The notes: generated by a model not told the origin, from the letters alone. A stretch of DNA of 64,000 bases from Paenibacillus phyllosphaerae (GCF_014192105.1 NZ_JACHXK010000011.1:1-64000), one strand, 5' to 3'; shown: positions 16,001 through 24,163, counted from the stretch's first letter. Numbers and translations: made by a program.

Positions 16001-18868
16001 CGGATCGATCCGGCCAGGGTTCACGCTCAGGCCATTCTCGCCGTACGTAACGGCTTGCGTCGCCGATCCTTTGCCCGCTTCTTTCTCGACCAGTGTGACG
16101 CGAGCCGGGTTGTAGAGATAACCAACGCGGATGTTGCCGCCGCCTTGGCCGCCGTCCTGGTTGTTCACCGGCGCGATGTCGGTGTAGCTGTACTCAGGTC
16201 CGCCAGCCGCCTTGATCTCCGCGATCAGCGCCTCGAAGCTTGCGCTTGCATCGACCGTGCCGCTATCCGTCGGACCGTTATTGTCCTGCACCTCGACGAG
16301 GGCGACGATGTCCGGCTGCTTCAGGTTGCTCACGATCGCCTTGGCGATATTGTTCTTGCGCGTCACTTCGGATGCGCTTGTGTTGTTCCAGAAGTTCTCG
16401 ATATTGAACGAAGCTACCGACAGCTTATCCTCCACAGGCGTCAGCGACGTCGTCTCGCGTGCATTGGAGCTCGATGTTACGCTCGGCAGGGCGCTGTCCG
16501 GCGTTACTTTATAATTGCTGTAATCATACGTCAGGACGCCCGTAACCGCGCCGTTAAACTTGTCGCCCGTCTTCACCTGCGAAGATGGCTCCTTCGCGAT
16601 GAGCAGCTTCTGCGGGTTCATGTCGTCTTCCGTCAGCATGACGCCGCCCGCCGCGGTCAGCGTCTCGCTGGCCGACTGATCGCCGAGCAGAACCGGAACT
16701 TCGAAGTCGAACGGCCCGATAATGCGCGCGTCGTTCAGCTGCACCCGCATACCTTCGAGGCTCTCGTAGAAGTCGAGCGCATCCTCTTCCGGATCGAACT
16801 TCGTGAAGCCGTCATTGTCGATGATGCTTGTCGGCTGAATGCGGTCTCGGCCGATGACGATGGCATCAGGCACCGCATTGCCGCTTGTCCCCTTCGTAAC
16901 GGCCGATGCCGTAATTTGGGTCGTGAGCAAATCGTTCGCGTCCGCGTAACCTTCTTCTTTCACTTCGGCTACCGAACCGGATACCGTCACGCTGTCGCCG
17001 ACCGCTACCGTAACCGCGACTTTCGGCTCGAGCAGGATCGCTTCCGACGTCTTGTCGTCGTTATCCCACGCGCTCTTCGGCGCCTGGATATAGAACTTGC
17101 CGTCGCTGCGCTTCTGCGTCACGATCCCTTGCACGCCCGTGACCGTATGGCCGACGTACGGGGATTGATGGGATGCGCCCTGAATCGCGTGGATCGCCAG
17201 GTTATCGTAGGACTGCTGGATCGTGTAAGCGAACGAGTACACTTCGCTCGTCTGGCCGCTTGCGACGACGATCGCTTTGATCGTTGTGTCCGCGTTCACG
17301 GTGATCACGCCTGTATATGGCGTCGATGCCGCCGTCGGCGCGCTGCCGTCGGTCGTGTAATAGATCTGCCCGCCTGTTGCTGGCGTCGACAGCGTTACAG
17401 GAGTTCCGGCCGTAATGCGGCCGACTGCGCTTGGGCTCGCCACTACGGACAGCAGCTTCTTCGCGACATCGCTCTGCGAGCGCGGAACGAGCATGTAGTT
17501 GTTGTACGTGTAGGTGAGGACGCCCTGGATTTGCTCATACGTCTGGCCGGCTTCCACATACGGCGATTTCACCATGAACGCGTTGCCCTTCGAGTCGGTA
17601 ACCTGGAACTCGTTGTACGAGTTGCCTGTGCCGATCGTGACGTTCTGCACTTTCACGAATTCTGCCTCGTAAGCTTCGCCATTCGCTGCGCCGATGTCGC
17701 TGCCCTCGACGAGCTGCGGCTCAGGCGTTCCCGCGCCGGCTTGCGTAATTTTGACATTACCCGCGTCCACCATGAGCTCGGCCAAGCCAAAGTAGTTCAA
17801 TGCCGTCCCTGCCGCTTCGACCTTGTCGCCTACTTCGGCGGTAAGCGCCGAACCGCGGACGACAATGCCGCCTGTCGCATCCTGCACGTAGAGATTGTTC
17901 ATGCCGCCGCTTGTTTCCTTATGCGTCACGATCCCGGCAATGATAGCACTCGTACCGTCAGCAAGCACGCGCGCAGCGCTGATCGTACTTACGCTCGACA
18001 GCGTGTACGTGAACGTCGTTGGAACCGTCGAAGATTCGCCCAGCTTCGCATAGGACTCGATCGTCGTATCCTTCGTGATGACGATCGGCGCTTCGTACAG
18101 CTTGAACTCCGTATCGTCCGCCGTCTTGTAGTAGATGCTCGCCCCGGCGGTTGTCGTCGTGAGCGTAATCGCGGTACCGGATGTTACCACGCCTGTCCCA
18201 GGGGAAGCCGTCACTTGCGCCAGCTCGAAGCCGTAGCTCGAATTGCGCGGATCCGGCGTTGCGACGTTAAAGTCGTTGGCGTTAACGTCCGTATCCAGAC
18301 CTCTGCCGCCGGACGCCAGGTCCTTGCGGATGGCTGACGTCGTTGCCGAAATCGCCCCTGTTGCCGCTCCGCCTTCTGCCTCATTGACCGTGCCGTAGCC
18401 GACTTGGTCGACTAGCGAGCCACTGTTGTCTTTAATGCGAATTTTGCCGTTCGTGCCGCCCATAGCAAGATTGCCGGACTGGTCTGGCGACGGCAGCGCC
18501 GCGGCCGTCGTGCTCGCACCTGCCGCTTCTTGCACGAGATAGTAACCGCCCGCCTTGATCGTACCGGATGTGAGGGTATGAATATTGCTGCCGCTGGTTG
18601 GCCATGCTCCCGTCGCGGAAGCGTACTCAATCTGCCAGCCGGTCAGATCGATATCTTGATTCGTCGGATTATAGAGTTCGATAAAATCGTTCTTGAGCGG
18701 CGCGCCGCCGTTGCCGCCGCCTCCGTATACCTGCGAAATGACGATGTTGCTGCCGTCCACTGCCGCGTGCACCGGCAGACCGTAGCCTGTAAGCACAACG
18801 CCCGCTAACAGCGAACCGGCCAAAATGGTGCTGACCCGTCTCTTGATGACGTGATACGTAACCCGCAT
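13076..18868 (-). CDS. Giant secreted nuclease/5'-nucleotidase with cohesin-like, FIVAR and dockerin modules
   Basis: About 1930 residues. Signal peptide (1-36); lamin-tail-like domain (about 38-160); chitobiase-type CHB_HEX_C_1 repeats (about 190-270 and 470-545); OB-like domains (about 285-390 and 560-680). An endonuclease/exonuclease/phosphatase domain (about 815-1130) has SFNIENF, VALVEVQD, SHFNSKG, ILGDLND and SDHDPL. A metallophosphatase of the 5'-nucleotidase family (about 1136-1410) has VLHTNDTHAHL, DAGDVFSG, GNHEFDKG and GGHSHT, followed by a 5'-nucleotidase C-terminal domain. The tail holds a cohesin-like domain, a FIVAR helical repeat and a dockerin-like pair of Ca-binding loops (NNDDKVSIGDL, NGDGKIGLEDL). 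It is predicted to degrade extracellular DNA and dephosphorylate nucleotides. The ATG at 18868 follows AGGGAGAAG. A four-hexamer PHO-box-like motif lies upstream, fitting phosphate scavenging. Confidence 0.93.
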   Translation of the reverse strand: MRVTYHVIKRRVSTILAGSLLAGVVLTGYGLPVHAAVDGSNIVISQVYGGGGNGGAPLKNDFIELYNPTNQDIDLTGWQIEYASATGAWPTSGSNIHTLTSGTIKAGGYYLVQEAAGASTTAAALPSPDQSGNLAMGGTNGKIRIKDNSGSLVDQVGYGTVNEAEGGAATGAISATTSAIRKDLASGGRGLDTDVNANDFNVATPDPRNSSYGFELAQVTASPGTGVVTSGTAITLTTTTAGASIYYKTADDTEFKLYEAPIVITKDTTIESYAKLGESSTVPTTFTYTLSSVSTISAARVLADGTSAIIAGIVTHKETSGGMNNLYVQDATGGIVVRGSALTAEVGDKVEAAGTALNYFGLAELMVDAGNVKITQAGAGTPEPQLVEGSDIGAANGEAYEAEFVKVQNVTIGTGNSYNEFQVTDSKGNAFMVKSPYVEAGQTYEQIQGVLTYTYNNYMLVPRSQSDVAKKLLSVVASPSAVGRITAGTPVTLSTPATGGQIYYTTDGSAPTAASTPYTGVITVNADTTIKAIVVASGQTSEVYSFAYTIQQSYDNLAIHAIQGASHQSPYVGHTVTGVQGIVTQKRSDGKFYIQAPKSAWDNDDKTSEAILLEPKVAVTVAVGDSVTVSGSVAEVKEEGYADANDLLTTQITASAVTKGTSGNAVPDAIVIGRDRIQPTSIIDNDGFTKFDPEEDALDFYESLEGMRVQLNDARIIGPFDFEVPVLLGDQSASETLTAAGGVMLTEDDMNPQKLLIAKEPSSQVKTGDKFNGAVTGVLTYDYSNYKVTPDSALPSVTSSSNARETTSLTPVEDKLSVASFNIENFWNNTSASEVTRKNNIAKAIVSNLKQPDIVALVEVQDNNGPTDSGTVDASASFEALIAEIKAAGGPEYSYTDIAPVNNQDGGQGGGNIRVGYLYNPARVTLVEKEAGKGSATQAVTYGENGLSVNPGRIDPTNEAFDASRKPLAAEFEFKGERVITIASHFNSKGGDEAPYGAVQPLPETLGSEVQRHKIAAVVNNFVDSIYEQDPDANVIILGDLNDFQFSKTLEITKGDKLTNLVDALPANDRYSYVYQGNSQTLDHLLVSNSLASVSELDIVHINADFDTNLGRVSDHDPLLAQIDVLNKPEEEEDFNLRVLHTNDTHAHLDNVAKRISAIKAARNEDTLLLDAGDVFSGTLYFNKFNGLADLWFMNYVGYDAMTFGNHEFDKGTSALKDFVTGATFPFVSANADFSKDANLSGLFKDEVGAPADDANIYPAIIKEINGEQVGIIGLTTEDTASLSSPGDVTFKEHIASAQAAVEMLEEAGVNKIVALSHLGYSVDQEVAEQVEGIDIIVGGHSHTTLKAPEVHNADSEPTIIVQTGEYGTNLGQVDAIFNEDGVLTSWAGKLTAVDTFAEDPEAAKKLNEEYKPALEALKTTVVGKTSVTLDGERGNVRKKETNFGNLVTDGMRAKVQSLVKENDVKGYVTIQNGGGIRASIKYSAEGKQDGDITLGEVMTVMPFGNNLTALKMTGEEIIAALENGVSGVTTGEGRFPQVSGMRYYYDSTKQGEIVDSITGEVKQVGQRIVKVEIKQEDGTFKAIDPSAYYIVATNSFMANGGDFYRSMAKAKGEGRFYELNLVDYEVFNEYIAKVGTLNPTVEGRITDLQGQSLAKGAALSGSGSVKAGKDTGLTYGLDGVDGEVYAQDITMTYDATKLELVSVTSKDPEKFVVVEYEEKTLGTIRILGIHLDGAQADPNQELAQLTFKAKAEAGNGSTTIAVANLVAANGQGVETKLDGTSYNLNIVSVDTAALNSAIAEAQSVVDAAVEGNRKGQYPRGSKATLQAAIDAAKVVAANEDATQAQVEQAATELAAALQKFRSLVITQIPGDNNNDDKVSIGDLAVVAKAYGMKAGDEGWNAVSAYDLNGDGKIGLEDLVILARQILDWE

Positions 18869-18935
18869 CTTCTCTTCTCCCTTCGCTTTGCCAAGATACA
18901 TTCTGTATCATTCCTCGCATAGCATAACAACCAAT

Positions 18936-18974
18936 TGTAAATTTAGCGTTAAATCCACAATTAGCTTCTGTTAA
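18936..18974 (-). promoter_or_regulatory. PHO-box-like array of four hexamers upstream of the nuclease/nucleotidase gene
   Basis: Read on the minus strand, from far to near: TTAACA (18974-18969), TAATTG (18963-18958), TTAACG (18952-18947), TTTACA (18941-18936). The starts are exactly 11 bases apart. This matches the Bacillus PhoP box (TT(A/T/C)ACA direct repeats, ~11-bp period). A TATGCT -10-like hexamer follows nearer the gene. The hexamers end about 68 bases before the start codon. The remaining stretch 18975-19315 shows no supported gene or RNA. Confidence 0.6.
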
Positions 18975-19315
18975 GGCTTGTACAATTCCGGCTTATTCGA
19001 CAGCAAATCACCCCGCAAGCCTCATGCGCGCCATGCTTGGATGCATGACATCCGGCACGGTGCGCTAGAGCCGCGCAGGCCCGCAGCTATACGTTTTCTC
19101 ACCGAGTATATCGTACGCCCTAGTTCCTATGTAAGGTAATATGACACCTTGCTTAGGGAACAGTATATACCAGATGAAGCAGCAAGGGCAATTGGACAAT
19201 CTGCAGGATTTCGCGAAGGATTTCGTTACATAATGTCGCAGGACGAATGGAGAATTCTGACTTACCTCTGACACGTCCCCCGTCAAACATGAGGACATAC
19301 TGGCTGGGATGCCCC

Positions 19316-19735
19316 CTAATCTTCGCCCATTAGTTTCTCCCGGTACAGCTTCGCTTGTTCGAGCATATGCCCGATATTGCCTTCGCTGGCATAGACGGAC
19401 ATATCGAAGAAATCGCGGTCGAGCGGCGACCAGCTGAGATCCTGCTCATCCCCGGCAGCCTCGACCTCCCGCTTCAGCCGGCCAGCATACACCTCCACGT
19501 AGCACTGCTGCCAGTGGTAGGTGAAATCCATCATATGCAGCAACGTCACATCAGCTTCGGAGATGCTGGTCTCCTCGAGCAGTTCCCGATATGCCGCCGC
19601 AAGCCCGGCTTCGCCCGGCTCGATTTTGCCGCCGACGAGGTTATATAGGCCTTTGTACGGGTCTTTCGCCCGTTTGCACAGGAGCAGCAGGTCCATCTCG
19701 GGATTGAATATCATAAGCACGTTATAGCCTTGCAT
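19316..19735 (-). CDS. Nudix hydrolase, MutT-like
   Basis: A 139-residue single-domain Nudix protein. The Nudix box starts GGKIEPGEAGLAAAYREL and ends LEETSI, with the catalytic RE and EE residues present and Ser in place of the usual Gly near the end. It is about the usual length for a MutT/YtkD-type pyrophosphohydrolase; the substrate (oxidised nucleotide or other NDP-X) cannot be read from sequence. ATG 19735 is preferred to an upstream GTG because AAGGAG lies 8 bases before it. It stands just downstream of the Lrp-type regulator on the same strand, with a gap of about 60 bases. Confidence 0.88.
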   Translation of the reverse strand: MQGYNVLMIFNPEMDLLLLCKRAKDPYKGLYNLVGGKIEPGEAGLAAAYRELLEETSISEADVTLLHMMDFTYHWQQCYVEVYAGRLKREVEAAGDEQDLSWSPLDRDFFDMSVYASEGNIGHMLEQAKLYREKLMGED

Positions 19736-19799
19736 GGCCTGCACTCCTTCCTGGTGATTTAAGACTCGCGGTGCGTACGCCTGCCTCCCACTCGCTTCG

Positions 19800-20228
19800 T
19801 CAAGGAATCAGCTTCGCCTGCTTGATCGGAGAAGACAGCACGATGAGCGTCGTCGAATCGCCGTGCGCGCCCAGCTCGTTGATGGCGCTCTCGAGTGTCT
19901 GCAGCGACTCGGTCACGACTTTAACGAGGAAATTATACTGATGTCCGCTGATGCGGTGCAGCTCGACCACATCGGGCGCCTGCCCGCAATATTCCACGAA
20001 ACGATCGCAGCCCTTCGTATAGAACAAGATGAACGCCGCGATCGGCTTGTTGATTTTGTCCGGTGCGACGACCGCGCGGTAGTGATCGATGATCCCCTTC
20101 TCCTCCAGTCTCCTCACTCGCTCCGTAACGGCCGGCTGGGACAACGAAACGGCTTTGCCTAAGTCCGTCATCGACAGCCTCCCCTGATCTTGCAGCGCAA
20201 GCAAGATTTGTTTGTCCAGATCATCCAT
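19800..20228 (-). CDS. Lrp/AsnC-family transcriptional regulator
   Basis: A 142-residue regulator. The N-terminal winged HTH starts MDDLDKQILLALQDQGRLS with the recognition region SLSQPAVTERVRRLEEKG. The C-terminal half is an AsnC-type ligand-binding (RAM) domain with HRISGHQYNFLVKVV. ATG 20228 is chosen because AAAGGAG lies 8 bases upstream, and it gives the typical MDxxDxxIL start. The gene is divergent from the old-yellow-enzyme gene across a ~150-base region holding an inverted repeat. It probably controls that neighbour and itself. The effector is likely an amino acid or similar, by family analogy only. Confidence 0.9.
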   Translation of the reverse strand: MDDLDKQILLALQDQGRLSMTDLGKAVSLSQPAVTERVRRLEEKGIIDHYRAVVAPDKINKPIAAFILFYTKGCDRFVEYCGQAPDVVELHRISGHQYNFLVKVVTESLQTLESAINELGAHGDSTTLIVLSSPIKQAKLIP

Positions 20229-20301
20229 GGTGGCAGCTCCTTTATTATTAAGGTCAACTCGGTGGAATAAAAGGATTTTCAAGTTAATGATCACTTAACA
20301 A

Positions 20302-20362
20302 CATTCATTTTCTATGTAACCATACGTTCTTATTATATAAAATAAATGCCATAGAAAGAATG
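20302..20362. promoter_or_regulatory. Inverted repeat between the Lrp regulator and the OYE gene
   Basis: CATTCATTTTCTATG (20302-20316) and CATAGAAAGAATG (20350-20362) are near-perfect inverted copies ~33 bases apart, overlapping the divergent promoter area. It could be an Lrp-type operator. Confidence 0.4.
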
Positions 20363-20381
20363 CGCGAAGGAGAGGATAACA

Positions 20382-21440
20382 ATGGGATCTAATCACAAAT
20401 TGCTGCAGCCGGCGCGGATCGGCGCCTGGCAGCTGAGGAATCGAATCGCGATGGCGCCGATGACGCGCGGCTTCGCGAATGATGCATCCGGAGTGGTGGG
20501 AGAAGACGTTGCCGCTTACTATCGCCGACGGGCTAAGGACGGAATCGGCTTAATCATTACGGAGGGCATTACGCCTTCGCCTAGAGGAAAAGGCACTTTC
20601 GGCGTGCCGGGCTTGTATTCAATGGAGCAAGTGAAAGGATGGCGCAGCGTGACCGAAGCGGTACACGAGGAGGGCGGCACGATCTTCGCGCAGCTCTGGC
20701 ATGTGGGCAGGCTGACCCATCCCGATCTGACGGGAGGCCTCGCGCCTCAAGCGCCTTCGGCACTGCAAGCAACCGGTCTCGTACATCGGCTGCGGAAGCC
20801 TTTTGCTCCGCCTGAGGCGATGTCGCCGAGCGAAATTCGGGAGGTTGTCCGCGAGTACAAGCAAGCTGCCCAACATGCGGTGGAAGCCGGATTCGACGGC
20901 GTCGAGCTCCATGGCGCACACGGCTACCTGATCGACCAATTCGCGACGGCGGTAACCAACCAGCGCACAGACCGCTATGGCGGCAATCGCGATGGCCGCC
21001 TCCTGCTCCTGAAGGAAATTCTCGCCGCTGTAGGCGATGTCGTCGCTATGGATCGAGTGGTCGTCCGCTTCTCCGAGTTGAAAGACGACCTTGCTCACTT
21101 CCGATGGGAGGAACCCGAGGCTGAAGTCCAAGTGTTCCTCGACGTCTTCCGATCGGCAGGTCTGCGCGTCATCCATCCGTCGACCAACGCATTCGCGAAG
21201 CCGTTATCGGGCGGCGATTGGACGCTGCACGAGCTCGTCCGCAAACATTGGGATGGCGATATCATCGGCGTAGGCGGATTGTCCGCCGATTCAGCGTCGG
21301 AGGCGATTCGCAGCGGCGTGATCGATGTAGCCGCATTCGGCCGGCCGTTGCTCGCCAATCCGGATTTCGTGCAACGGCTGCGAGAAGGAAAGCCGCTAGC
21401 GCCATACGAACCCTCCGTGCACCTCAAGCATCTGCGGTAA
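20382..21440 (+). CDS. Old-yellow-enzyme family NADH:flavin oxidoreductase
   Basis: A 352-residue FMN-dependent ene-reductase-like enzyme. OYE signatures include the start LLQPARIGAWQLRNRIAMAP, FAQLWHVGRLTHPD, the substrate-binding HGAHGYLIDQF and RYGGNRDGRLLLL, and the FMN-phosphate loop IIGVGGLS with AFGRPLLANP. It resembles the NemA/alkene-reductase branch more than the shorter YqjM type. It should reduce activated C=C bonds (enones, nitro compounds) with NAD(P)H; the physiological substrate is unknown. GAAGGAGAGG precedes the ATG. It is monocistronic, ending at a strong terminator, and divergent from the Lrp-type regulator. Confidence 0.9.
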   Translation: MGSNHKLLQPARIGAWQLRNRIAMAPMTRGFANDASGVVGEDVAAYYRRRAKDGIGLIITEGITPSPRGKGTFGVPGLYSMEQVKGWRSVTEAVHEEGGTIFAQLWHVGRLTHPDLTGGLAPQAPSALQATGLVHRLRKPFAPPEAMSPSEIREVVREYKQAAQHAVEAGFDGVELHGAHGYLIDQFATAVTNQRTDRYGGNRDGRLLLLKEILAAVGDVVAMDRVVVRFSELKDDLAHFRWEEPEAEVQVFLDVFRSAGLRVIHPSTNAFAKPLSGGDWTLHELVRKHWDGDIIGVGGLSADSASEAIRSGVIDVAAFGRPLLANPDFVQRLREGKPLAPYEPSVHLKHLR

Positions 21441-21477
21441 ACGCAAGCAGCTTCGTTCGCGCTCGGAGACTAAACAA

Positions 21478-21531
21478 GCCGAAAGCCGATCGATCGGTAA
21501 GATCGGACCGGCTTTCGGCATTTATTTTATA
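21478..21531 (+). terminator. Bidirectional terminator after the OYE gene
   Basis: A 10-bp perfect stem (GCCGAAAGCC / GGCTTTCGGC) is followed by ATTTATTTTAT. It also serves the convergent DinB gene whose stop lies within the tail. Confidence 0.85.
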
Positions 21532-22021
21532 CGGAAGGATGCACGATCGGATCGAACAAACCTCTACGGATGAGGTTCGCCGTAACCGGCTGCTTCCCGA
21601 GCTCACGCGACCAGATCGACAGCTGGCCGATATGGTGAATCTCATGGACGAGCACATGCTGCAACACTTCGCCGTACCGGAATTGCTCCCACTCGCCTTC
21701 GTGGTTCTGGTCCTTCAAGATGCGATCTTGCAGGCTGCCATCCCACGCATAGAGAAACGGAGCGATCTGGGCATGCGACTGGGCCGAATACTCCCGCAGC
21801 TTCGCTACGCTGTTGCAATCCTCGAAGTGTCGGAATTGCCCCTGACTGCCCTGCATACCGCTGATCCAGCCAAGCTCCACATTAATAATGTGATACAGCG
21901 TGTACAGGATGCTTCCCACGCCGCCCGTGCGCTGCTTCAGCAATTCTTCTTCATTCACCGTCTCGCACCAATTGAACCAATCCTCGCGAACTTGCCAGTT
22001 ATATTCGAACAGTTTCAGCAT
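21527..22021 (-). CDS. DinB-family protein
   Basis: A 164-residue four-helix-bundle protein of the DinB/YfiT group. Conserved metal-ligand positions are visible in LYHIINVELGW and VHEIHHIGQLSIWSREL (the paired His). DinB-like proteins include thiol-S-transferases (BstA, bacillithiol-dependent), but which kind this is cannot be told. AGGAGG lies 9 bases before the ATG. It is 36 bases downstream of the DUF1963 gene on the same strand, so a two-gene operon is likely. Confidence 0.88.
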   Translation of the reverse strand: MLKLFEYNWQVREDWFNWCETVNEEELLKQRTGGVGSILYTLYHIINVELGWISGMQGSQGQFRHFEDCNSVAKLREYSAQSHAQIAPFLYAWDGSLQDRILKDQNHEGEWEQFRYGEVLQHVLVHEIHHIGQLSIWSRELGKQPVTANLIRRGLFDPIVHPSV

Positions 22022-22057
22022 CGTATACAGCCTCCTATGAGATCATCGATTGCTTCA

Positions 22058-22924
22058 TCAACAGCACTGCAACTCGCATACGACCCGGTCGAACCGAAGC
22101 GCTCGCAGATCTTCCTCGTGGATCCAATAATAGATTCGTCCTACGTCCCCCCACATGATTCCGGTCTTCTCCTCCTCGGAATCGATCTGCAGCAGAAGCC
22201 GCCACTTGGAGGCAGACAGAAGGATGGCATCGCGAAGCTCGGGATTCCGCATGTCATCCCAATTGTATTCGCCGGTTGCGATTAGGCATCCGGTCTGCAT
22301 GTCGCCCTGGATCTGATCAGGATGCCCCATGAAGCGATTGATATATCCTTCAGCTCGGAATGGCTTTAGGAACACCTCCCAATACTTATCGAAATCCTCC
22401 CTGTTGCCATTCCACCCAAGGCCCAGGCTTTCCAGATAGGCGGACTCCGACGCGGGAACCGACAGCCCCGGAATGAATGAGATCCGGTTCGGCTTCATTC
22501 GAGCTTCGTCCGTTAGACTGGCGGGCGTCTCCCTGCGCGTTAACTGACTGAGCTGCTCCCCATTCGTATAGATGACTCGGCATGTTAGAGGGTCGCCATA
22601 GAATTCATCGTCCTCGTACATACCCGCTACCGCATAGAAGAACGTTAGCAGTCCGCTCGCGGGCAGCGACTCGTCCAGCGCCGGACAGTCACGCAGATTA
22701 ATTTGAGCGATGAACGTCATGTCGAAGTCCTTCCACCTCGGCCACGCTATCGCCTCCGGCAGATCCGGATTGCCGCCGGCCTTACTGCTCCCGACCGATA
22801 TCTCCTCATCTGATGCAGGCTCCAGGTGCAGTTGGGCCGTTGGAAAAATCCAGCCGCCGATGGCCTGCGTATATTGCCCGAGGCCGGATCGTTCGAGCTG
22901 CTGAAGAATCTCGTCTCTGGTCAT
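22058..22924 (-). CDS. DUF1963 (YwqG-like) family protein
   Basis: A 288-residue soluble protein matching the DUF1963 pattern: a SKAGGNPDLPEAIAWPRWKD stretch near residue 50, FIAQINLRDCP, and GLLTFFY. The C-terminal half has MGHPDQIQGDMQ and WRLLLQIDSEE, both typical of the family. The function is unknown; homologues are often linked to immunity or toxin loci, but there is no such partner here. AAGGAG precedes the ATG. It probably forms an operon with the DinB gene. Confidence 0.88.
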   Translation of the reverse strand: MTRDEILQQLERSGLGQYTQAIGGWIFPTAQLHLEPASDEEISVGSSKAGGNPDLPEAIAWPRWKDFDMTFIAQINLRDCPALDESLPASGLLTFFYAVAGMYEDDEFYGDPLTCRVIYTNGEQLSQLTRRETPASLTDEARMKPNRISFIPGLSVPASESAYLESLGLGWNGNREDFDKYWEVFLKPFRAEGYINRFMGHPDQIQGDMQTGCLIATGEYNWDDMRNPELRDAILLSASKWRLLLQIDSEEEKTGIMWGDVGRIYYWIHEEDLRALRFDRVVCELQCC

Positions 22925-22978
22925 GTGTGAGCTCCTTAAAAGGTGATCAATTGCGCCTGACTGTCCATCTGGCTACTC

Positions 22979-23365
22979 TCAGATCCAGCCGGACCATACA
23001 TCAAACCGATTCCCGTTCAAATCGTAAAACCTAAAGTTTTTGCGATTCCCATCATACAGCTTAATATCCGATACCTGTACTCCTCGCTCTACTAACGTGC
23101 TATGCGTCTCTTCGATGTTATCCGATTTAAACGTGAGTAAGTGCATTTCATAATCTTTACCTTCCCAATGGTCGGTTTGATAGGTCAGTTTCACGTCTTC
23201 TTTATGGTTCACGGTTACTAGCATGATCTCCGGACCATTCCCTAGATGAAAACTAAAGCCTGTCCAACGAACTCCTAGCTTCTCTTCATACCATTTAATC
23301 GTTCCTTCTTCGTTAATAACAGGCAAGTATACACAATCAATCTGACCTACGATCGGTTTGTTCAT
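22979..23365 (-). CDS. VOC (glyoxalase/bleomycin-resistance) superfamily protein
   Basis: A 128-residue single VOC domain: QIDCVYLPVINEEGTIKWYE at the start, VRWTGFSFHLGNGPEIML, and the C-terminal DLNGNRFDVWSGWI. The metal-site pattern is incomplete to my reading, so it may be a binding or resistance protein rather than an enzyme. ATG 23365 is chosen because GGAGGG lies 6 bases upstream; an ATG at 23398 lacks a site. It is noticeably more AT-rich than the genes before it and marks the left edge of a compositionally different block. Confidence 0.83.
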   Translation of the reverse strand: MNKPIVGQIDCVYLPVINEEGTIKWYEEKLGVRWTGFSFHLGNGPEIMLVTVNHKEDVKLTYQTDHWEGKDYEMHLLTFKSDNIEETHSTLVERGVQVSDIKLYDGNRKNFRFYDLNGNRFDVWSGWI

Positions 23366-23547
23366 TGTGAGCCCTCCGCCTTTCCTATAATACCACATAT
23401 TTACAATCTACTACTTGTAAATCCAATCTTCTTTTATGCCAACCATTTACCTCTGAATTGGGGAATCATATGAAACAAAGCAACTACCAGCAATTCACTT
23501 CGTATATCATTTCGAGTTTGAATGAGGTTGTATGAGGGGGAATATAG

Positions 23548-24048
23548 TTGGATCAGCTTAGAATAGAACCTATGAAGGGAATCGGCCTCTTACGGCTGGG
23601 CATGTCGCAGTCCGAGGTAGAAGATTGCCTCCAGATTTACACGGATAAATACGAAATCACGTACGAACAAAACCCGCTGCGATACCATGATCCAGGAGCG
23701 ATTAAACGTAGTTTTCAGGTTGAATATGACGCTGAGGGAAGGGTGAACTTCATTCAAATTTGCTCTTCGTTGAAGGATGTGGTCCGTTGCACGTTTGAGA
23801 CTTGGGACGTATTCAATATGAAAGCGGAGGAATTGGTGGACAGGATTGATCAACTATCGAAATATGAACGTAATGGCTTTGATCTAGGATTCGATTATTA
23901 TTTTCCCGAGCTAAACCTTTCTTTTTGGAGACCGGTTGCGCTGTCCGAATCCGACCTGCAGGAGAACTGGTTTAAGGAGCTCGCCCCCGCCATTCAGGAA
24001 GACGAGAAGAAGAACCTCTACTTTGAATGTGTGAGTATCAAATGCTAG
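23548..24048 (+). CDS. Hypothetical soluble protein
   Basis: A 166-residue protein I cannot assign. It starts with TTG after AGGGGG (7 bases away). The N-terminus has a GIGLLRLGMSQSEVEDCL motif, similar in shape to a GMxxxEV segment seen in many small Bacillus proteins. It is acidic and soluble, with no signal peptide. Two hairpins follow. It lies within the AT-rich block, between a VOC gene and three small membrane-protein genes. It could be a solitary immunity-like protein, which is speculation. Confidence 0.72.
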   Translation: MDQLRIEPMKGIGLLRLGMSQSEVEDCLQIYTDKYEITYEQNPLRYHDPGAIKRSFQVEYDAEGRVNFIQICSSLKDVVRCTFETWDVFNMKAEELVDRIDQLSKYERNGFDLGFDYYFPELNLSFWRPVALSESDLQENWFKELAPAIQEDEKKNLYFECVSIKC

Positions 24049-24069
24049 CGCGGTTACGCGTTCAAAATC

Positions 24070-24110
24070 GGGAAGGCAGCCGGTCTTCGTTCGGATGTCT
24101 TCCCTTTTGT
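24070..24110 (+). terminator. Terminator of the hypothetical gene
   Basis: The stem GGGAAG / CTTCCC is followed by TTTTGT. Confidence 0.75.
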
Positions 24111-24131
24111 GTCGCAAACAGACGCGGCCCC

Positions 24132-24163
24132 AAGCCTGCTTTGCTAGCGAAGCAGGCTTTGCG
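24132..24163. terminator. Second hairpin between convergent genes
   Basis: A 10-bp perfect stem (AAGCCTGCTT / AAGCAGGCTT) with an 8-base loop is followed by TTGCG. The T-run is short, so termination is uncertain. Confidence 0.5.

Noticed and set aside
14972-18337. A 1121-codon open frame on the plus strand.
   Set aside because: It is antisense to the nuclease/nucleotidase gene, Arg-rich, and without domains or a start site.
19065-19298. A 77-codon minus-strand frame between the nuclease and Nudix genes.
   Set aside because: There is no ribosome binding site, no recognisable domain and odd residue use; it is left as intergenic.
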